Below, in pieces: positions 57,734-64,000 of a stretch of DNA of 64,000 bases. Each line of letters opens with the position of its first letter. Position 1 is the first letter of the stretch. The notes under the pieces are model-generated. The model had not been told where the DNA came from. It was given only the letters and a program-made list of their open reading frames with translations, and did not search any database. The translations under genes and the position numbers were made by a program. Source of the stretch: Linnemannia elongata (Eukaryota; Mortierellomycota; Mortierellomycetes; Mortierellales; Mortierellaceae); NCBI GenBank assembly GCA_036320915.1, contig JAXBDG010000007.1, positions 2,356,001 to 2,420,000 of the forward strand, written 5' to 3'.

Positions 57734-59263
57734 ATGACTTACATCACCGACCTTCCAGCAGAGATTCTCGAACACATTGGTCTTGCCCTCACCACCAGCA
57801 CTTCCATTGTGCCCCTCATCCTTGTTTCCAGATGGGCCCATCACCAATTCCAACACCTCGTCTGGAGGCGAATCACCATCACGGCCACCACATCTACAGC
57901 ACTCATACCCACCCTCAAGGACCATGCCCACTTGGTCTTCTCCCTCCGCTTCCAGGACGCTGTCCCCAAAGAGTTTTACCGGATCGCCTTCCCAAGGCTA
58001 GTCACCTTCCAACTTTACAACTCGGACTACTATGTAAAAGCTCGTGCCATGTGCTTCAACTTGGCCGATCTCTTCCGTCTAAATCCATCGATTCAGGACA
58101 TCATTATCAACGCCAAGCATCTCCCCCTCAACAGATACTTTTGGAACGCCATTCGTACCTCGCTTCACAACCTTAGGCGGCTCTATTTTGCAGGAAGCGG
58201 TGATGTGGGCTCGACAATGTTCCACAGGTCGAATATATCTGGACATCTGATCTTTGATATCTGGAGGCGGCTTGAGGAGATTGAGCACGCGGGTGGAGAT
58301 CGTCCATGGTTCAATGCCGCTGTTGAGGGTTCAGCACGACTCAAGAGCTTTAAGTACTACGGGAAGCGTCACTTTATGAGACGCGCTCCGGGGTTGTGGA
58401 GAGGGCTGCGTGCATGCCCCAATCTGACAACGCTTCACTGTTCATCCATCGAGTTGGATCGTGAATTGATTGCGATAGGAGAAAGTAACAAGCCGGTCTG
58501 GCCGCACTTGGAGGATCTCAGCCTAGAGGAATTTGGGTGGAATGCTGACGAGACTGCAAGATTGTTTTTTAGTCACCTTGGACCGCTGAAGCACTTGAGA
58601 ATGACGCGTGGAGACCTTGGACCACGTTCTTTCGACCTTCTTCGGGAGCGGCATTTTGACAGCTTGAGAACTTTTTGTGTGGAAAACAATAGGAATGTTA
58701 CGAGTGAAATGATGTTGGGGGTTTTGCAGAACTGTTCACAGTTGGAGGTGTTTGAGGCAAGGAGAATGCCGTTGCTTGATCTTCGAGCGAACCCTGGACC
58801 CTGGACCTGTCTTGGATTGAGGCGCTTTCGAGTGATCTTGGAGACTGATCCTGCGGACCCAGAGGTTGACAGAATGTTTTTCGAGCAGTTATCGAGGCTC
58901 ACAAACCTAGAGGTGTTTGACATTAGTTGGCCCTTTCTGAAAAGCGTCGCCTGGGAAGATCCACAACAGCCTGCGCCGCTATTACGATTGGACAGGGGAC
59001 TGGGTCAACTCTCGACCTTGACACAACTTCGGACCGTCAATGTTGAATCTACGGGTCAGGAGTTGAGTATTGAAGATGTAGAGTGGATGTTGGAGTATTG
59101 GCCTTTGCTCACGAGGCTCTCAGGACAGCTTTCGTCGGATACGGATATTGAGGAGCGGTTGATCGGGTTGCTTGTGGATCGAAGAGTTGTATGCGATCAG
59201 GTTACACACTCGACTGAGATCCTTTACGAGTACCTAAGTGGTTTGTTTTGTGACAGCTCATAA
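57734..59263 (+). CDS. F-box protein, subfamily II (509 aa)
   Basis: The F-box is at residues about 1-45 (YITDLPAEILEHIGLALTTS, LVSRWAHHQFQHLVWRRI). An KDHAHLVFSLRF motif follows and is shared with the next gene (KDHAHLVRSILF). Irregular LRRs then run through (LRRLYFAG, CPNLTTLHCSS, LEDLSLEE, LKHLRMTRG, LRTFCVEN, CSQLEVFEARR, LTNLEVFDIS). The end has SIEDVEWMLEYWPLLTRLSG, the same signature as in the first subfamily. Expected substrate adaptor of SCF ubiquitin ligase; target unknown. Intact and intronless, with a TATA box 85 bases upstream. The preceding relic (56250) and the following gene (59656) are its tandem relatives. Confidence 0.87.
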   Translation: MTYITDLPAEILEHIGLALTTSTSIVPLILVSRWAHHQFQHLVWRRITITATTSTALIPTLKDHAHLVFSLRFQDAVPKEFYRIAFPRLVTFQLYNSDYYVKARAMCFNLADLFRLNPSIQDIIINAKHLPLNRYFWNAIRTSLHNLRRLYFAGSGDVGSTMFHRSNISGHLIFDIWRRLEEIEHAGGDRPWFNAAVEGSARLKSFKYYGKRHFMRRAPGLWRGLRACPNLTTLHCSSIELDRELIAIGESNKPVWPHLEDLSLEEFGWNADETARLFFSHLGPLKHLRMTRGDLGPRSFDLLRERHFDSLRTFCVENNRNVTSEMMLGVLQNCSQLEVFEARRMPLLDLRANPGPWTCLGLRRFRVILETDPADPEVDRMFFEQLSRLTNLEVFDISWPFLKSVAWEDPQQPAPLLRLDRGLGQLSTLTQLRTVNVESTGQELSIEDVEWMLEYWPLLTRLSGQLSSDTDIEERLIGLLVDRRVVCDQVTHSTEILYEYLSGLFCDSS

Positions 59264-59655
59264 ATAAAGAATGAAGAGCAATGCTTATTTTTTTAAAAAG
59301 TACTGTACAAGATGAGTCAGAGGGTCAATGCTCTTTCTCATGCCACGCTTGTTTTGCTAAGTCCGTTGTTCACAAGTAAGCATCTCTACGCCATAAAAGA
59401 GGCAGTCAAACCACAGGAAATCAGCGAAATGAAGGGCACGAGTTTGATATTGAGGCCTTAAACGAAAAGAGACTGCGGCACACAGAAAAAGGAACGACTG
59501 CGGGTATTCCTCTCACTAGTCCCTCTCTTTCTATGTTATGATACCTTCCCTCATCCTCACTTTTTTGCCTTCTCCTTTCTTTACTTTCACCTCTTTCTTT
59601 CCTTCGCCCACGCCTTTCACTTTAATTTTTTTTTGTTATTCTTTGCATTTACCTC

Positions 59656-61155
59656 ATGACCAGCTTTGCTGATCTCCCTACGGAAATCTTGGACGTCATT
59701 GGAGATTACTTGGACACCGGCGGCAACAGCTTCAAACCCCTCACTCTCGTCTCCTCAAGATTCTATCACCACTTTTCACAACGCATTTGGAGACACATCG
59801 CAGTCCACAGCCACACACCCCCAGAATTCATCAGCATACTCAAAGACCACGCCCACTTGGTGCGCTCCATTCTCTTCAAAGGAAGAGTTCAAAAGGAATA
59901 CTATGAGATCCACTTCCCAGGAATCCTCGTCTTTGAGCACGACAACACGGTTCGGATCATCGCCAAGGCGAATCAGGTGTGTCGCTACTCGGCTGACTTT
60001 TTTCGGCTCAACCCTACCATTCAGGATGTCATTATTACTCCACGGGACCTCAGACTCAACGAACAGTTTTGGAACGCCATTTTTACATCCCTCCAAAACC
60101 CAAGACGACTCCAGCTGGGGAGGGAGGGTGCGATTATGAAAGTTTTCATGGAGAGTGGAAGTGGACGAGCGTTCTGGAGGGCCTGCGGTCGGTTTGAGCA
60201 AGTCGATTACATGGGCTGGGATCAATCGCGTGCGCTCACGAAGGATGGTAGGTTTGACTGCTCGCGGCTCCGGAGGTTGAATTACGCAGCGACGGGGAGT
60301 CCAAAGAATATGTCGGGTCTGTGGAGGTGGATGGGGAGGTGTTCTAATTTGATAAAGCTGCACTGGGGAGGCCAGGTGCCGATCTTACATGTCCGTGCGA
60401 ATGCAGAACCCCCTGTCTGGTCACACCTGGAGGATCTTAGTCTGGGTGATGTGCGAGGAACGGACGAGACGTTGGCGAGGGTTGTGCTCACCTACCTGCC
60501 ACCGTCGCTGAAGCACCTGCGAGTGGAGTCTGCGACATTTGGACCAGAGAGCTTTGGTATTCTTCGGGAGAGGGTTTTCGGTAGCCTGAGAACGTTGTCC
60601 GTGAGAGGGTGTAGGTTGTTTAGGAGCCCGATGGTACTTGAGGTTCTTCAGAAGTGTCCTCGTCTGGAGGAGCTGGATGCGTACTGTATAATTACAAAAG
60701 ACCTTCGAGAGCACCCTGGAGCCTGGACCTGTACTGGATTGACGGCTCTTCGAGTCAATTTTAAGAGCAACCGCGGTGAAGACCAAGAATCCGGCGATGA
60801 CGATGAAGACAACGACGACGACCATCTGCTATTCGAACATCTCTCGACCCTGACGCATCTGGAAGAACTCGACATGTCCCGGTGCCCAGAAACATATGCT
60901 GGGCTCTGGTTCCTCCCCTCTCCTGAAACAGGACCTCAATTGAGACTGGAATCGGGGCTGGATCAACTGTTGACATTGACAAGATTGAAGAAGGTCAAGT
61001 TTTCAAGGACTGTCCAGAATATGAAAGATGTTGATGTTGAATGGATGTTGGAGAGTTGGCCGAAGCTTGAGGAGTTGAGTGGAGCGTTTTCGACGGATGC
61101 TAATACTGAGAAAGAGTTGAGCGCTTTGGTTCGGGGACAAGGGATCGTTGTTTGA
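59656..61155 (+). CDS. F-box protein, subfamily II (499 aa)
   Basis: The F-box is at residues about 1-45 (SFADLPTEILDVIGDYLDTG, LVSSRFYHHFSQRIWRHI). KDHAHLVRSILF and RLNPTIQDVII match the preceding gene's KDHAHLVFSLRF and RLNPSIQDII. Irregular LRRs follow (LIKLHWGG, LEDLSLGD, LKHLRVES, LRTLSVRG, CPRLEELDAY, LTHLEELDMSR, LTRLKKVKFS). An acidic Asp/Glu loop (about 375-390, GEDQESGDDDEDNDDD) interrupts the last repeats. The end has DVDVEWMLESWPKLEELSGA. Expected SCF substrate adaptor; target unknown. Intact and intronless; the ATG at 59656 directly precedes the F-box after a CT-rich leader. Confidence 0.87.
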   Translation: MTSFADLPTEILDVIGDYLDTGGNSFKPLTLVSSRFYHHFSQRIWRHIAVHSHTPPEFISILKDHAHLVRSILFKGRVQKEYYEIHFPGILVFEHDNTVRIIAKANQVCRYSADFFRLNPTIQDVIITPRDLRLNEQFWNAIFTSLQNPRRLQLGREGAIMKVFMESGSGRAFWRACGRFEQVDYMGWDQSRALTKDGRFDCSRLRRLNYAATGSPKNMSGLWRWMGRCSNLIKLHWGGQVPILHVRANAEPPVWSHLEDLSLGDVRGTDETLARVVLTYLPPSLKHLRVESATFGPESFGILRERVFGSLRTLSVRGCRLFRSPMVLEVLQKCPRLEELDAYCIITKDLREHPGAWTCTGLTALRVNFKSNRGEDQESGDDDEDNDDDHLLFEHLSTLTHLEELDMSRCPETYAGLWFLPSPETGPQLRLESGLDQLLTLTRLKKVKFSRTVQNMKDVDVEWMLESWPKLEELSGAFSTDANTEKELSALVRGQGIVV

Positions 61156-61237
61156 ACGAGATCACATTATTCTTTACTTTGATACCGCTACTAAATGCGA
61201 CTACGTTTGTGCCAGATGTTTCTGCCGTTGCTTCAGT

Positions 61238-61852
61238 ATAAGGATGTTAACTTGCCAAAAAAATTTAAGTCGACTGATAGGTGATACTATGCGTAGTGTA
61301 AGCTCTTCTGCAGCGTGGTAGCCATGGTGTTTGGGCTCTAACTTTCTTTTTTTCTTCGGCAATGCGCATTCTTTTGATCCTATATATTTTAAGTATCAAG
61401 CTCTCCTTTACTTCATCTTTGAAGGGGGAAAAGAAGCATGATAACACAGTCGGGCCTCAATCGCCTAACGTGCAAAATGAAAATTGATAACCGTACATAA
61501 TTCGGTGACAATTCAAAGGACATGATGTAACACTTTGTAGCGGTGAGATACATGTCATTCTAACTAGCATGAGGAGAGTAAAAAGCGTACAGATCAATAT
61601 GTTTACTTGTCGCAAAGGCAAAAAAAAAGGAAGAGAACGAAAATTTTGTGCCACTCGGTTGCTGGGCAATGGTTCATTTTTTCGTATCTCTGCACCGCCT
61701 CTCACAAGGAACGTGTGCTGGCGCTCTGTTTCAAAAAACAAAACATCCCTTACCCAGCCTTGAACCTGTATAACTGTTTCACAAAGTACCAGGGTTCCGG
61801 CTTCTCCATCGTCATTTCCTGCGGATGCTTGTGAATCTGAGAATCTAAAATA
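61238..61852 (-). repeat. Dispersed repeat, copy B (inverted partner of 45230-46235)
   Basis: Inverted relative of 45230-46235 without the MITE. Its 5' part near 61786-61799 is the empty MITE site. The inverted pair spans about 16 kb and frames most of the F-box cluster, so recombination between the two would invert that interval. Confidence 0.8.
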
Positions 61853-62760
61853 TCTGAATAGCAATCACAAGATCAATCCTGCACAATAAAAAAAACATGA
61901 ACCAATGCCTCGTAGAACAGAACAAACCAAACATAACAGAACAGAACAAACCAAGAACAAGAACAAGCAAATCCGGGTTCAAATCTAACAACGAACAATT
62001 TTTTGTGAATTTTTACAAGCACCCACTGACGATCAGCGATCAACTGACCGCTCATCAACATACAATAACCGATAAATAATCACTGATAATCAATATTCAA
62101 CCAACCTTTCATCAACATAAAAATTACAAAACGAACTCTTTTTCTCGTAATAATTAATGGCCGACCGGCCTATTCCAACCATACGCATATATGCTGTAAG
62201 ATTGAATAGACACATGTCATTGATCATTGTAAACAAATTTATGATCCGTTTTCCAGGATCAGAGATCATCAATGATCATCCATGCATAGCACTCCATTAC
62301 ACGCATACTACAAACCTCCCCTGATTCTTCCTTTTTGCAATATCAGTGATCATCAGTGTTCTCCTTGCAAAATCAGTGATCATCAGTATCATCCGTGTCA
62401 TGTCGTCATTACACGCATACTACAAACCTCTACTACAATAGTCGCAGAACTGTTTACAATAAATAAAAAGCCACTATAAGTCCCACACCGTCACTTAGTA
62501 AATTGTGCGTTGAACCAACAGAAAACTTATATAGGGGAGTATACTTCTTATGAAACTAATTACGTAACTATGTCATAACCACATCTCTTACTAAGTGTAG
62601 TTTATAACATTAAAAAAAAAACAGGGATAAAAGTGGCAGAACGTGTAGAGAATTGAATCCACGCGTCAGTTCGCGTCATGTTGGTTCATTACGCTTAAAA
62701 ACGGTTATGGCTTAAAAACGGTTATGGCTTGGCACTTTGTTTACATTACGCCTAAAATTC
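61853..62760. other. AT-rich repeat-laden region, no gene
   Basis: Contains an A/C-rich stretch with repeated AGAACAAACCA-type units (61915-61970), many GATCA words between 62030 and 62400, the direct repeat listed separately, and two copies of a 17-bp unit CTTAAAAACGGTTATGG at 62694-62727. No coding region. Confidence 0.55.
62294..62431. repeat. Direct repeat pair with GATCATCAGTG-type units between
   Basis: A 24-base sequence beginning CATTACACGCATACTACAAA occurs at 62294-62317 and again at 62407-62430, 113 bases apart. Between them CAGTGATCATCAGT recurs. The arrangement looks like tandemly duplicated non-coding DNA. Confidence 0.8.
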
Positions 62761-63552
62761 GGGTGAACAGATTTATGTGAAGGAGGGGTTATGTGAGGAG
62801 AGGCGTGACTGGTTTTCTCATATGTGAAGTAAACAATAAACCGTCGTTTATGTGAAGGAAGAGTCTCTTTTTCCTGACGCGCGTGCAACGCACAAGCCAT
62901 TGTCGCGTTTTTTTATCCATTGCTTTCATTCTTTTTTTCCTTTTCTTCGAATTTTATTATATCTCTACGCTTTCTCTGCCATTTTCAATACTTCTCTGGC
63001 CTCGGTCAAATCTCTGGGAAGGGCTTTGTCGAGGCCTTTTTCGAGGCAAGAATCATCCGTTTGAAAGTAGTAAGTAGCGGTAAACTTCCTCGACTCATTA
63101 TCCATTGTTTTCCAAACAATGTGGTGTTCCCCTCTATCAATTTTAATTTTACATCCTCGGCAAGTGGGATAAAATCCGCTTGTGGCGACTGGGTGCAATG
63201 AGAACCCAAATAGGTACCAGGCACGGCGTGAGCGTTTCACCTTAGGTTCAGATGCAGGCTCAGGGCTGGGGTCGCTCAACGCGTTTGTTGACAGTCATCT
63301 CCATAGCTCTTAGAAACGTCATCAATACATCGCTGAGAGCATTGACATGGTTCTGTTGTTCCATTGTGTGTGCCTGGCCCAAGGTCGAAATCAGAGGAAG
63401 AGATAGATAGGAGAATGAAAGGAGCAGTGAAAGCGAAGGAAGCAAAAGACTCTTCCTTCACATAAACGACGGTTTTTTGTTTACTTCACATAAGAGAAAA
63501 CCAATCACATATTGTCTTCACTTGCAGTCACTTCACATAAATCTGTTCACCC
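62761..63552. mobile_element. Non-autonomous TIR transposon, 792 bp, 9-bp target duplication
   Basis: Both ends read GGGTGAACAGATTTATGTGA inwards. Inverted arms of about 105 bp (62761-62865 and 63448-63552) are strongly similar, ending in CGTCGTTTATGTGAAGGAAG followed by AGTC. The element is flanked by a perfect 9-bp direct repeat CTAAAATTC (62752-62760 and 63553-63561). Long inverted arms with a 9-bp duplication are characteristic of Mutator-like elements. Each arm holds several TATGTGA(AG) words that could be transposase sites. No transposase is encoded. The middle carries a minus-strand reading frame (62965-63364), so this may be a MULE that has captured host sequence. Confidence 0.85.
62965..63364 (-). 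pseudogene. Cargo reading frame inside the TIR element
   Basis: An ATG at 63364 opens MEQQNHVNALSDVLMTFLRA, which runs out of frame at 63260. A second frame (63279-62965) carries ASEPKVKRSRRAWYLFGFSL, TCRGCKIKIDRGEHHIVWKT, and FTATYYFQTDDSCLEKGLDK, with a stop at 62965. The C-x2-C pair plus a later DSC recalls a PARP-type zinc finger, but the expected His is not evident, so the match is weak. The frame change near 63275 and the absence of splice signals suggest a captured, now broken fragment. Confidence 0.45.
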
Positions 63553-63561
63553 CTAAAATTC

Positions 63562-64000
63562 CAGTCACACATTTCATTGCGCTTACAGCCATTACGCTTA
63601 AAAGTGTAAATACCTTTTTATTTTCTCTTTTTTAGTTTAGTTTCTCAAGTGCGACCAACAGAAGATTGATTACACAGACATGGCTCGTCTGCCTTTGATG
63701 GATAATGCATCATAATTAATGTAGACAGACCTTAACACTATAGTCGTAGGTGCGACAACCTGGCTCAGGATGCGCAAAGAGACAAGGAGCGCTCGTGTCG
63801 CGAATCAAGACTAGGGACACTAGGCGAGGTTGACCTTTTTCAAGGCAGAGGCTGGAGGTGGGATGTGTGGGAGAAGATGGTTTTCAATGGGAGAGAGGTA
63901 AGGTGTTTAACAAAGTGTATTCGAGTTACTAAGTAAGGATTAAATTATCTGGGTACAAACTACATCGATATATCTTTTACTGTGGTTATGCTAATTAATT
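63562..64000. other. Window end, no gene seen
   Basis: Starts with ATTGCGCTTACA and ATTACGCTTAAAA motifs like those left of the TIR element. The rest is AT-rich with no supportable frame. Confidence 0.5.

Noticed and set aside
61960..61985. GGGTTCAAATCT as a tRNA B box
   Set aside because: No matching A box or cloverleaf upstream; the surrounding DNA is A/C-rich simple repeat.

Overview
The window looks like nuclear DNA of a filamentous fungus, most likely an early-diverging one of the Mortierella type. Introns are short, with GTAAGT-like donors, CTAAC-like branch sites and TAG/CAG acceptors, and intergenic DNA is AT-rich with many homopolymer runs. Conserved eukaryotic genes are present (ABCC transporter, metacaspase, MBF1). 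The rest is dominated by expanded F-box/leucine-rich-repeat families, ribonuclease-inhibitor-type LRR genes and a Crinkler-type gene, a repertoire I associate with Mortierellomycotina. The lineage is an inference; no rRNA or other marker is present.

Layout. 1-2.4 kb: purine-rich DNA without a supportable gene. 2.4-3.9 kb: a four-exon gene of unknown function. 4.1-4.6 kb: an F-box gene relic. 5.4-6.9 kb: first LRR gene. 7.8-8.2 kb: a tRNA-derived SINE inserted into an older repeat. 8.6-9.5 kb: a pyrimidine-rich degenerate repeat. 9.8-10.9 kb: a secreted-protein gene. 11-14.1 kb: decayed Mutator-like transposon sequence. 14.3-19.3 kb: a complete nine-exon ABCC transporter. 22.4-24.2 kb: second LRR copy, broken by one stop. 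25.6-26.0 kb: a DIRS-like reverse transcriptase relic. 26.5-28.4 kb: a seven-exon metacaspase. 30.0-30.9 kb: a coiled-coil protein. 31.6-33.3 kb: third LRR gene. 33.8-34.6 kb: MBF1.

From 36 kb to 61 kb the window is almost wholly F-box genes and relics. They include a segmental duplication (42.7-47.1 kb and 47.3-50.9 kb) with a nearly identical core, a full-length copy with only two in-frame stops (51.3-53.3 kb), a broken Crinkler gene (54.6-55.9 kb), and a tandem trio of a second F-box subfamily (56.2-61.2 kb). 61.2-64 kb is repeat-rich and holds an 792-bp terminal-inverted-repeat element with a 9-bp target duplication and an internal reading frame.

How the genes relate. Intact F-box proteins are expected to be substrate receptors of SCF ubiquitin ligases. 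All F-box subfamilies here end in a related motif (E/D-V-x-W-M ... W-P-x-L), so they probably share ancestry. The picture is a birth-and-death cluster: tandem copies, probable gene conversion, fresh nonsense mutations, relics, and several non-autonomous transposons whose boundaries can be fixed from target duplications or an empty site. Four spliced gene models were assembled by hand from splice sites and reading phase (2408-3933, ABCC, metacaspase, MBF1); the last ABCC exon was found only this way.
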